From: Streptomyces sp. MNU76
GTDB lineage: Bacteria > Actinomycetota > Actinomycetes > Streptomycetales > Streptomycetaceae
Length of the DNA: 64,000 nt
Assembly: GCF_020982545.1 (NCBI RefSeq)
Contig: NZ_JAJKLK010000003.1
Coordinates: 1,116,001-1,180,000 of the forward strand
Direction of reading: 5' to 3'
Part shown: piece after piece, positions 44,326 through 52,415 of the stretch
Layout: every line of letters begins with the position of its first letter
Position numbering within the stretch: the stretch's first letter is position 1
The notes under the pieces: generated by a model
Seen by the model: only the letters and a program-made list of their open reading frames with translations
What the model was told of the DNA's origin: nothing
Databases searched by the model: none
Translations under genes and position numbers: made by a program

Positions 44326-44390
44326 GGGGAACTGCGTGACCGGCGACGACGGCCGGCAGTCGCGGACACGGCGCAGAGCCGCAGAACGAG

Positions 44391-44468
44391 GGCGAGCCCT
44401 TGCCCCACGCCGATGCACAGCGTGGCGACACCGACGCCCGAGCCCTTGCGGGCCGACTGATGCGCGAC
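44391..44468 (-). pseudogene. C-terminal scrap of beta-ketoadipyl-CoA thiolase (pcaF)
   Basis: About 26 residues read SARKGSGVGVATLCIGVGQG, the conserved Gly-rich C-terminal motif with the catalytic Cys of thiolases. Everything before it is missing. It directly follows the pcaI remnant, so pcaJ and most of pcaF have been deleted. Confidence 0.75.
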
Positions 44469-44484
44469 GGTTCCGGCCGGTCGT

Positions 44485-44840
44485 GCCCCCGACGAACTCG
44501 TGGACCGCCTTGGGCGGCGAGGCCGGCGAGACGCCACCGTGGCCGCCGTGGCGCCAGGGCGTGCTGCCCTCGGCGACCTGGGTGCCGATGCCGGCCGGGG
44601 TGTGGAACGCGGGGATGCCGGCGCCGCCGGCGCGCAGCCGCTCGGTCGGCGTGCCCTGCGGGATCATCTCGACCTCCGGCTCACCGACCAGGCACTGGCG
44701 CGCGAATTCCTTGTTCGCCCCGATGGACGAATGGCCCCACGGTTGTTCGAGACGCCTCCGAGGAGCGTCGCGCCGTCCGGCACATCGGCCACCGCCTCCA
44801 GGGCTGTGGCGACCACCTTGTCCATCCGTGAGGGCCCCAT
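44485..44840 (-). pseudogene. Remnant of 3-oxoadipate CoA-transferase subunit A (pcaI)
   Basis: From ATG 44825 or 44840 the text reads MDKVVATALEAVADVPDGAT, then jumps to GGVSNNRGAI, then in another frame EFARQCLVGEPEVEMIPQGT, ERLRAGGAGIPAFHTPAGIG and TQVAEGSTPWRHGGHGGVSP, ending KAVHEF. Order and spacing match CoA-transferase alpha subunits but with at least two internal deletions and a frame change. The gene cannot give an active transferase. It is the first gene downstream of the MarR-controlled promoter. Confidence 0.8.
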
Positions 44841-44868
44841 CTCGTCCGCGCACCCGGTGACCGGTTAA

Positions 44869-45012
44869 TCAGGGCACTGAGCATTTTGGTGAAGTTTCCT
44901 TCACGCTGCCACTCGTCGGCTCCCTCGTCAAGAGCTGCGAAAAAGGCCAGGTCGGATCCGTACGCCGTATGGACAGACGCTGAGGCGTGGCGGGTATCGT
45001 TCAGTGCACGGA
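44869..45012. promoter_or_regulatory. Divergent pca/marR promoter region with two similar TCAGNGCAC sites
   Basis: TCAGGGCACTGA (44869-44880) and TCAGTGCACGGA (45001-45012) share the TCAGNGCAC core; the first is a near-palindrome. They flank the gap between the pcaI remnant and the MarR gene, as expected for repressor sites controlling both directions. Assignment to this MarR protein is inferred. Confidence 0.5.
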
Positions 45013-45043
45013 TGAATTGCCGAGCCCGAGTCGAGGAGCGCAC

Positions 45044-45499
45044 ATGGCCGCGGTGGACCTCTCCACCCACCCCGGGCACCTGGCCCGACGGCTGCAGCAG
45101 GCCCACTATCTGCTGTGGAACGTGATGGTCTCCGAGGAGATCACCTCGCCGCAGTTCGCGGTCCTCAACACCCTCGTCGCCGAACCGGGGCTCGACCAGC
45201 GCACGGTGGGGGAGCGGGTGGGGCTCGACCGGTCCACGATGTCCGAGGTCATCAGCCGCCTCGGGCGCCGGGGGCTCCTCGACAAGGTGCGCGATCCGCA
45301 GGACGGGCGACGGTTCCTGCTGCGGCTCACGGACGACGGGCTGCGGACCCATCGTCGGCTCACGGTGCGGACGGCGCGGATGAACCAGGTGTTCCTGGCC
45401 CCGTTGTCGGCGGAGGAGCAGGGCGTGTTCTTCGAGCTGATCCGGCGGGTGGCCGACGCGGCGGAGGAGCTGCGCAGCCCGACGGAGGCGCTCCGCTAG
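45044..45499 (+). CDS. pcaV: MarR-family repressor of the pca genes (PcaV-like)
   Basis: The 151-residue product is read from ATG 45044 with GAGGAG upstream. It has a winged helix: TSPQFAVLNTLVAEPGLDQR, VGERVGLDRSTMSEVISRLG, the wing KVRDPQDGRRFLLRLTDDG and a helical dimer end. It is divergent from the pca operon, the position of PcaV in S. coelicolor, which responds to protocatechuate. The Arg in SRLGRRGLL may be the ligand contact. The symbol rests on family and position. Confidence 0.85.
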   Translation: MAAVDLSTHPGHLARRLQQAHYLLWNVMVSEEITSPQFAVLNTLVAEPGLDQRTVGERVGLDRSTMSEVISRLGRRGLLDKVRDPQDGRRFLLRLTDDGLRTHRRLTVRTARMNQVFLAPLSAEEQGVFFELIRRVADAAEELRSPTEALR

Positions 45500-45576
45500 C
45501 CCCGCCGAGCCCGCTGGTTCCGCCGAGCCCTCCGCCGGCTCGGCCGGGCGTTCGGCCGGCTCCGGCACGCGGTCGG

Positions 45577-46567
45577 CTACGAGCGGTCGGCGGTGTACAC
45601 CACCCATACCTGGCCCTCGGCGAAGTTCATCGGCTCGCCTTCCGTCGTCGTGAACCGTGTGCCGTCGGTCGCCGTCCTCCGCTCCCAGTCCGCGTCGAAG
45701 ATCTTGCCGTCCCGCAGGACCTCCGCGCGGCCCGAGCCCACCGTCTCCGTGTACGGGGTGTTGTTGCCGAGGAAGTCGCGGAACTGCGACGGGCGGACGG
45801 TCACGTGCTGGACGACCACCGTGGCCGGGGCGGCACGGACGTCGTCGGTGGTGACCGTCGGTCTGCCGTCCATCGAGACCTGCCAGCGGCGGCTGTCGTC
45901 GGACCAGGTGAAGGTGAAGCGGGCGGCCGGATAGCGGACGGTGCGGGAGTCCTCGGGGGTGCCGCCCGAGGGGGGGGCCGTAGCGGAAACCGGTGGTGAG
46001 GGCGTCGGCGCCGGGCGGGGCATCGAGGAGTTTCCCGGGGCGCAGGTACAGGTTGTGCGGCGCGGGCTTGTCGTCGCCCCGGAAGTAGGCGGCGCCGGCG
46101 TCCTCGGGGGTCTTCGCGTGCAGGGGCGCCCTGCCGATCAGCGGCAGGAGCTTGCTCTGCGCTCCCGAGAAGGCCAGGGTCGGCTCGTCGAACTGGCGCA
46201 GCAGCTCCAGGTCGGATTCGCGGGCGCTGCGCACCGGTCCGACCACCTCGGGGAACCGGGTGGCGTACACGGCCATCAGCCGGCTGAGGCCGCCCTCGAC
46301 CTGCTCGGCGTAGACGATGTCCGCGGTGTCGAGGCCGGTCTGGGGGCGGGCGGCGGAGACGTTGTCGATCTTCACGGCGAGCGCGGATCCGGCCGGCGGG
46401 GCGCCGGTCCGGTCGTCCCGGCGATCGTTGCCCTGCCCAAGTCCGTCGTCGTGGTCGCTCCCGGTCGTGGTGCAGCCTGCCAGCAGGGTGCCCGCGACCA
46501 CCGCGGCGAGCAGTGCCCCCGCGGTCGCGCCGCGCCGGGCCCGTCGCGTCCGGGACCCCTTGCGCAC
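45577..46567 (-). CDS. DUF3048 lipoprotein, frame broken once
   Basis: Read from GTG 46567 (GGAAGGGG upstream), the product has a signal ending TLLAGC (lipobox) and then DUF3048 blocks: LAVKIDNVSAARPQTGLDTA, DIVYAEQVEGGLSRLMAVYA and VGPVRSARESDLELLRQFDE. At the run of eight G at 45970-45977 the frame shifts by one. With seven it continues SGGTPEDSRTVRYPAARFTF, TVRPSQFRDFLGNNTPYTET and MNFAEGQVWVVYTADRS. DUF3048 (YerB-like) function is unknown; extracellular. ATG 46630 is an alternative start. The break may be a sequencing error. Confidence 0.75.
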
Positions 46568-46762
46568 CGTGCCCCTTCCGCCCATCCCGACCATCCGACT
46601 TGTCCCACTCATCTCATTCATCCCGCTCATGATGCATCTGATTGTGCACTTATCTGTTTATCAATGGCCATAGCGGATTGTTTCTGACTGGTTCGGGGGT
46701 GAGGGGTCGGGTACTCGGGCGGAAACCTGCTGACCGAGGCGTGGGAACGGAGTGTGGGCACG

Positions 46763-47953
46763 ATGAGGGCAGTGACCTGGCAGGGCAAGCGGGACGTGCG
46801 TGTGGAGACCGTGCCCGATCCGGTGCTGAAGGAGCCGACCGACGCGATCATCCGGATCACCTCCACCGGGCTCTGCGGCTCCGACCTGCACCTGTACGAG
46901 GTGCTCACCCCGTTCATGACGCCGGGCGACATCCTCGGTCACGAACCCATGGGCATCGTCGAGGAGGTCGGTGCGGGGGTCCCCGATCTGGCGGCCGGCG
47001 ACCGGGTGGTCGTGCCGTTCCAGATCGCCTGCGGCAACTGCTGGATGTGTCTCACCGGGCTCCCCACCCAGTGCGAGACCACCCAGTGCACCGGCGAGGG
47101 CATGGGTGCGGCCCTCTTCGGCTACACACGGCTGTACGGCTCGGTCCCCGGGGCCCAGGCCGAGTACCTGCGCGTCCCGCAGGCCCAGTTCGGACCGATC
47201 AAGGTGCCGGAGGGGCCGCCCGACGACCGCTTCCTCTATCTCTCCGACGTGCTTCCCACCGCCTGGCAGGCGGTCGAGTACGCGCACGTCCCGCCCGGCG
47301 GCAGCGTCGCGGTGCTCGGCCTCGGACCCATCGGCGACATGGCCTGCCGGGTGGCTCTCCAGCGCGGAGCCGAGCAGGTGTTCGGGGTGGATCTGGTGCC
47401 CGAGCGGCTACGCCGGGCGCGCGAGCGGGGCGTGGAGACCTTCGACCTCAGGGACTTCGACAGCGAGAAGGAACTGGTCGGCGCCGTCCAGGACCGGACC
47501 GCAGGCCGCGGCCCCGACTCCGTGATCGACGCCGTCGGCACCGAGGCCCATGGCAGCGCGGCCGCCCGGCTCGCCCAGAACGCGACCGGACTGCTGCCCC
47601 GGGCCATCGGCTCACGGCTCACGGAGCGCCTCGGCGTGGACCGGCTCGCCGCCGTCTACACCGCCATCGAACTCGTACGACGCGGCGGCACGATCTCCCT
47701 CTCCGGCGTCTACGGCGGCAAGGTCGACCCGCTGCCCCTGCTCACCCTGTTCGACAAGCAGATCCGGCTGCGCATGGGCCAGGCCAACGTCCGTACCTGG
47801 AGCGACGACATCCTGCCCCTGCTCACGGACGACGACCCCCTGGGCGTCGACGACTTCGCCACCCACCGGGTGCCGCTCACCGACGCCCCGCACGCCTACG
47901 AGATGTTCCAGCGCAAGCAGGACGGGGCGGTCAAGGTACTGATGGAGCCCTGA
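46763..47953 (+). CDS. Zinc-dependent alcohol dehydrogenase (formaldehyde-dehydrogenase-like)
   Basis: The 396-residue product has the catalytic zinc site (STGLCGSDLHLYE, ILGHEPMGIVEEVG) and the structural zinc four-Cys lobe in ACGNCWMCLTGLPTQC. The NAD fold is VAVLGLGPIGDMACRVA. It resembles the glutathione-independent formaldehyde dehydrogenase branch. Demethylation by VanAB would release formaldehyde, so a detoxifying role is conceivable, but the gene is not linked to vanAB in an operon. It is divergent from the DUF3048 gene. Confidence 0.88.
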   Translation: MRAVTWQGKRDVRVETVPDPVLKEPTDAIIRITSTGLCGSDLHLYEVLTPFMTPGDILGHEPMGIVEEVGAGVPDLAAGDRVVVPFQIACGNCWMCLTGLPTQCETTQCTGEGMGAALFGYTRLYGSVPGAQAEYLRVPQAQFGPIKVPEGPPDDRFLYLSDVLPTAWQAVEYAHVPPGGSVAVLGLGPIGDMACRVALQRGAEQVFGVDLVPERLRRARERGVETFDLRDFDSEKELVGAVQDRTAGRGPDSVIDAVGTEAHGSAAARLAQNATGLLPRAIGSRLTERLGVDRLAAVYTAIELVRRGGTISLSGVYGGKVDPLPLLTLFDKQIRLRMGQANVRTWSDDILPLLTDDDPLGVDDFATHRVPLTDAPHAYEMFQRKQDGAVKVLMEP

Positions 47954-47956
47954 GCG

Positions 47957-49036
47957 TCACCGGTTCGTGCCGGGACCGAGGATCCGCGCCAGGTCGTAGT
48001 TCACCGGCTCCTCCAGCTGCGCGTAGGTGCAGCTCTCCGCCGTGCGGTCCGGGCGCCAGCGCCGGAAGCGGGCCGTGTGGCGGAAACGGACACCGTTCTC
48101 CATGTGGTCGTACGCCACCTCGGCGACGTGGTCGGGGCGCAGCGGCACCCAGGAGAAGTCCTTCTTCGTGGACCACCGGCTCGGCGCGCCGGGCAGCCGC
48201 GCCGTCTCGTGCGCCGCCTCCTCGGCCCAGGCGGCCCAGGGGTGTTCCCGGACGTCCTCCAGCCGCAGCGGTTCCAGCTCCTGCACCAGCTCCGCGCGCC
48301 GCTTCATGGGAAAGGCCGCGCACACGCCGATGTGCTGGAGCGTGCCCCCGTCGTCGTAGAGGCCCAGCAGCAGCGAGCCGACCACCGGTCCGCTCCTGTG
48401 GAAGCGGTACCCGGCGACCACCACGTCCGCCGTCCGCTCGTGCTTGATCTTGAACATGGCCCGCTCGTCCTGCCGGTAGAGCAGGGTGAGCGGTTTGGCG
48501 ATCACCCCGTCCAGGCCCGCCCCCTCGTACTGCTCGAACCACTGCTCGGCCAGCTCGCGGTCCGTGGTCGCCGGCGCGAGGTGCACCGGGGCGCTCACCC
48601 CGGCCAGGGCGAGCTCCAGCAGGGCGCGCCGGTCGGTGAGCCGGACGTCGAGCAGCGACTCGTCGTTCAGCGCGAGCAGGTCGAAGGCGATGAAGGAGGC
48701 CGGGGTCGTCCCCGCCAGCATCCGGACGCGGGAGTCCGCGGGGTGGATCCGCTCGGTGAGGGCGTCGAAGTCCAGCCGCCGCCCGTCGCGGACGATCACG
48801 ATCTCGCCGTCCAGCACGCAGCGCGTCGGCAGCCGCTCCCGCAGGGCCGCCACCAGCTCGGGGAAGTACCTGGTCAGCGTCTTGCCGGTACGGCTGCCGA
48901 TCTCGACCTCGTCCCCGTCGCGGAACACGATCGCCCGGAACCCGTCCCACTTCGCCTCGTAGTGCATGTCCGGCGGGATCTTCGCCACGGACTTGGCGAG
49001 CATCGGTTTCACGGGCGGCATCACCGGAAGATCCAT
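47957..49036 (-). CDS. ATP-dependent DNA ligase (LigC type)
   Basis: The 359-residue product carries the AMP-binding lysine motif YEAKWDGFRAIV, then RTGKTLTRYFPEL, LDGEIVIV, IAFDLLAL, LDGVIAKPL and MFKIKHERTADVVVAGYR, the nucleotidyltransferase motifs, followed by an OB-fold. It seals DNA nicks with ATP. It is divergent from a LigD-type polymerase gene with about 120 bp between starts, a typical bacterial end-joining pairing. Confidence 0.93.
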   Translation of the reverse strand: MDLPVMPPVKPMLAKSVAKIPPDMHYEAKWDGFRAIVFRDGDEVEIGSRTGKTLTRYFPELVAALRERLPTRCVLDGEIVIVRDGRRLDFDALTERIHPADSRVRMLAGTTPASFIAFDLLALNDESLLDVRLTDRRALLELALAGVSAPVHLAPATTDRELAEQWFEQYEGAGLDGVIAKPLTLLYRQDERAMFKIKHERTADVVVAGYRFHRSGPVVGSLLLGLYDDGGTLQHIGVCAAFPMKRRAELVQELEPLRLEDVREHPWAAWAEEAAHETARLPGAPSRWSTKKDFSWVPLRPDHVAEVAYDHMENGVRFRHTARFRRWRPDRTAESCTYAQLEEPVNYDLARILGPGTNR

Positions 49037-49157
49037 GCCTTCGATTCTGCGACCGCCAGGGAGTCGCCGCGCGGCGACCTTCGCCGCGTACCGGCACCTT
49101 CAGCGAGCCGAAGGTCCCGGTATGCGGCATTCGATCCATCCGCCTACCGTGGCTCGC

Positions 49158-50168
49158 ATGGGTGAAGCGGTGGAACTGGAGGCGGCGGGGCGGACGGTAC
49201 GGCTGTCCAGCCCGGGCAAGATCTTCTTCCCGGAGCGCGGCTTCACCAAGCTGGACCTCGCCCGGTACTACATCGCCGTCGGCCCCGGCATCCTGCGGGC
49301 CCTGCGCGACCGGCCCACCACCCTGGAGCGCTACCCGGAGGGCGTGACGGGCGAGAACTTCTTCCAGAAGCGCGCCCCCAAGAACATGCCCGACTGGATC
49401 CCCACCGCGCACATCACCTTCCCCAGCGGCCGCAGCGCGGACGAGATGTGTCCCACCGAGGTCGCCGCCGTCGTCTGGGCCGCCCAGTTCGGCACGCTCA
49501 CCTTCCACCCCTGGCCCGTCCGCCGCGCCGACGTCGACCGTCCCGACGAACTCCGCATCGACCTCGACCCGCAGCCCGGCACCGACTACGCCGACGCGGT
49601 CCGCGCCGCGCACGAGCTGCGGGAGGTCCTGCACGAGTACGGCGGTCTGCGCGGCTGGCCCAAGACCTCCGGCGGCCGCGGCCTGCACGTCTTCGTACCG
49701 ATCCGGCCCGACTGGACCTTCACCCAGGTACGCCGGTCGGCCATCGCCGTCGCCCGTGAACTGGAGCGCCGGATGCCGGAGCAGGTGACCACGGCCTGGT
49801 GGAAGGAGGAACGCGGCGCGAAGATCTTCGTCGACTACAACCAGACCGCCCGCGACCGCACCATCGCCTCCGCCTACTCCGTGCGCCCCGCCCGCACGCC
49901 CCCGTCTCCCGCGCCCCTGACCTGGGACGAGGTGGGGGTCGCCGTACCGCGTGACTTCGACCTGGGGACGATGCCGGGGAGGTTCGCCGAGGTCGGTGAC
50001 GTCCACGCCGACATGGACGAGCACGCGTTCTCCCTGGAGGCGCTGCTGGAACTGGCGGCGCGGGACGAACACGACCACGGGCTGGGGGACCTGCCGTATC
50101 CGCCGGAGTACCCGAAGATGCCGGGCGAGCCGAAGCGGGTGCAGCCGAGCAGGGCGAAGAAGGCGTGA
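49158..50168 (+). CDS. LigD-type primase-polymerase (PolDom)
   Basis: The 336-residue product matches the polymerase domain of bacterial LigD: SSPGKIFFPERGFTKLDLAR, NFFQKRAPKNMPDWI, LRIDLDPQPGTDYADA with the metal-binding Asp pair, TSGGRGLHVFVPI and IFVDYNQTARDRTIASAYSV. It adds ribonucleotides or fills gaps at broken ends. It stands alone rather than fused to a ligase and works with the divergent LigC-type enzyme; Ku is not in the window. Confidence 0.93.
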   Translation: MGEAVELEAAGRTVRLSSPGKIFFPERGFTKLDLARYYIAVGPGILRALRDRPTTLERYPEGVTGENFFQKRAPKNMPDWIPTAHITFPSGRSADEMCPTEVAAVVWAAQFGTLTFHPWPVRRADVDRPDELRIDLDPQPGTDYADAVRAAHELREVLHEYGGLRGWPKTSGGRGLHVFVPIRPDWTFTQVRRSAIAVARELERRMPEQVTTAWWKEERGAKIFVDYNQTARDRTIASAYSVRPARTPPSPAPLTWDEVGVAVPRDFDLGTMPGRFAEVGDVHADMDEHAFSLEALLELAARDEHDHGLGDLPYPPEYPKMPGEPKRVQPSRAKKA

Positions 50169-50210
50169 CGGTGGCCCGCACCCGGCGCGGGTACGGGCCA
50201 CCGACGTTCC

Positions 50211-52415
50211 CTACAGTTCCTTGATCCGGATGTCCCGGTAGGAGACGACGTCCGTCGTGCCGTGCACCTGGAGTCCGAGATAGCCGGAGGCGAACCGTCG
50301 TCCGTCCGTGCCCGGGTCGTCCGAGCGGGGCGGGGTGAAGTCCTGGCCGCCGGTGTTGTCGAACTCGTTGATCAGGACACCGTTGCGGTAGACCGAGTAG
50401 TGCTGGTCGACCACCCTGATCTCGTAGTCGTTCCAGGTGCCCTTCTGGGTGACGCCCGCACCGGCGAGCCCGACCCGGTCGAAGCCGTATACCGACCCCG
50501 TCTTGTACATGTCGCCGTCGGGCCGGTCCAGGACCTGCACCTCATGGCCGTACTTGATGGCCACCCACTCCGGCCGCGACTCCTCCGGATGGTCGAGGAC
50601 CGACGGGAAGCGCACGAACACACCGGAGTTGGCGTTGCCGGTGCCGGGCGCGTCGTCCCGCCACTGGAGGCGCAGCGAGAAGTCGCCGTACTTCCGCTCC
50701 GGGAACCACAGCATGCCGAGCCCGTCCCTCGTCGTGCCGGAGGTGATCGAGCCGTCGCCGTTCAGGCCGAACGAACCGCCGCCCACCTGCTGCCACTTGG
50801 CGAACGACTCGGCCGTGCCGTCGAGGATCGTGCGGTAGCCCTCCGTCTGGCCGGGCCTGCCGATCCCGGACTCCTCCGCCGCCTCCTTCACGGCCGTGTA
50901 CTCACGCAGGTCGACGACCCCTTCCCGGAACAGCTTGTCGAGAACGGTGTCCACGTGCTTCAGGAACAGGGCGTGGGAGGTCCACTCCTTCTCGTCCTCG
51001 ATCAACTCGTTGATCCGGCACCGGTTGTTCGTGACCCGGTTCGGCACCCCCGAGTCGACGGTGCCGACGAAGACCGTCAACCGCTCGTCGTACTCGGCGC
51101 AGTTGGGCGCGGGAACCCCGCCGCCGGCGACGACGGTGAAGCTGACCGAGCGCGCGGCGGCCGTGTTGCCCGCCTTGTCGCTCGCCCGGTACGCGACCGT
51201 GTGGGTGCCCGCCCGGTCGACCACCACGGGCGCGGAGTACGCGAGGTAGGGGCCGCCGTCCAGCGAGTACTCGACGGCCGCGACACCGGACCCGCCGTGG
51301 TCCGTGGCGCTGACGGTGACCTTGGCGCTCCTCAGGTACGCGCCGGCGGAGTTCCGGTCGCCCTCGACGGTCACGCCCGTCACCGGGGGAGTGGTGTCCT
51401 CGGCCGGTGGGGCGACGACGGTGAAGCCGACGCTCTTCTCCGCCGCCACGTTCCCCGCCTTGTCGGTGGCCCGGTAGCGCACCTTGTGCGTGCCGACGTC
51501 GTGCACCATCACGGGCGCGGTGTACGGCTGCCAGGCCCCCGAGTCACCGAGCGCGTACTCGATGGTGTTGACCCCCGACCCGGTGTCCGAGGCGGAGACG
51601 GTGACCGTCGCCATCGAGACGTAGTCGCCCTGGGGGTTCCTCTCACCGGCCACCGTCGCCGAGGTCTCCGGCGCGGTCGTGTCGTCGGTCGGCGGCGCCA
51701 CGACCGTGAACCCGACACTCTTCTCGGCCGCCGTGTTGCCAGCCTTGTCGGTGGCCCGGTAGCGGACCTTGTGCGTGCCGACCTGGTCGATCACCACGGG
51801 CGTGGTGTACGGCAGCCAGGCCCCGGCGTCACCGATCGCGTACTCGATCCGCTCGACCCCCGAACCGCCGGTGTCGGTCGCGCTCACCGCCACGGACGCC
51901 GAACCGACGTACGCGCCCTGGGAGTTCTGCGTTCCGGTGACCTTCGCCGAGGTCTCCGGCGCGGTGGTGTCCTCACCGGTGCCCTCGGTCACCACGAGGA
52001 TGCCCTGCATCTGTCCGTGCCCGGGGATCGTGCAGTAGTAGCGGTAGCGGCCGGGGGTGAGCGTGACCTCGGCGGTGTGGCGGCCGCCCTGGTCGTCCCC
52101 GGGGTTGGCGAGGACGTTGAGCGGCACGTCGTTGTTGTACTCCGGGTCGGAGACGTCGAACGTCAACGTGTGCGGCATCCCCATGGTGTTGCCGGTCGCC
52201 TTGCTGTTCTCGAACACGAGGGTGGCCGGACCCGCCACCGCGGTCCGCGGCGCCGTCAGGTACTTGGTGATGTCGTCACCGGCGGTCCAGGTGAGCACCT
52301 GGGCAGCGGCCTTCTCCCGTACCCCGTCCGTGCGGCCGGACGCGGGCGTCGACGTGAGCCCGAGAACCATCAGCAGGGCCGCCAACAGAGCTGCCCACAA
52401 ACGTCTTTCCCGCAT
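50211..52415 (-). CDS. Secreted cupredoxin - Ig-like repeats - DUF1080 protein
   Basis: The 734-residue product has a signal MRERRLWAALLAALLMVLGL. A cupredoxin domain follows (about 40-145) with copper ligands in GNTMGMPHTL and YYCTIPGHGQMQG (Cys, His, Met). Then come three Ig-like repeats of about 95 residues, each with ATDKAGN, EYALGD-like and KSVGFTVVAPP blocks. A C-terminal DUF1080 (3-keto-glycoside hydrolase/laminin-like) domain has YGDFSLRLQWRDDAPGTGN, NSGVFVRFPS and YEIRVVDQHYSVYRNG. It overlaps the ThuA-dehydrogenase gene by one base (TGATG). It probably binds or oxidises sugars outside the cell together with that partner. Confidence 0.88.
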   Translation of the reverse strand: MRERRLWAALLAALLMVLGLTSTPASGRTDGVREKAAAQVLTWTAGDDITKYLTAPRTAVAGPATLVFENSKATGNTMGMPHTLTFDVSDPEYNNDVPLNVLANPGDDQGGRHTAEVTLTPGRYRYYCTIPGHGQMQGILVVTEGTGEDTTAPETSAKVTGTQNSQGAYVGSASVAVSATDTGGSGVERIEYAIGDAGAWLPYTTPVVIDQVGTHKVRYRATDKAGNTAAEKSVGFTVVAPPTDDTTAPETSATVAGERNPQGDYVSMATVTVSASDTGSGVNTIEYALGDSGAWQPYTAPVMVHDVGTHKVRYRATDKAGNVAAEKSVGFTVVAPPAEDTTPPVTGVTVEGDRNSAGAYLRSAKVTVSATDHGGSGVAAVEYSLDGGPYLAYSAPVVVDRAGTHTVAYRASDKAGNTAAARSVSFTVVAGGGVPAPNCAEYDERLTVFVGTVDSGVPNRVTNNRCRINELIEDEKEWTSHALFLKHVDTVLDKLFREGVVDLREYTAVKEAAEESGIGRPGQTEGYRTILDGTAESFAKWQQVGGGSFGLNGDGSITSGTTRDGLGMLWFPERKYGDFSLRLQWRDDAPGTGNANSGVFVRFPSVLDHPEESRPEWVAIKYGHEVQVLDRPDGDMYKTGSVYGFDRVGLAGAGVTQKGTWNDYEIRVVDQHYSVYRNGVLINEFDNTGGQDFTPPRSDDPGTDGRRFASGYLGLQVHGTTDVVSYRDIRIKEL

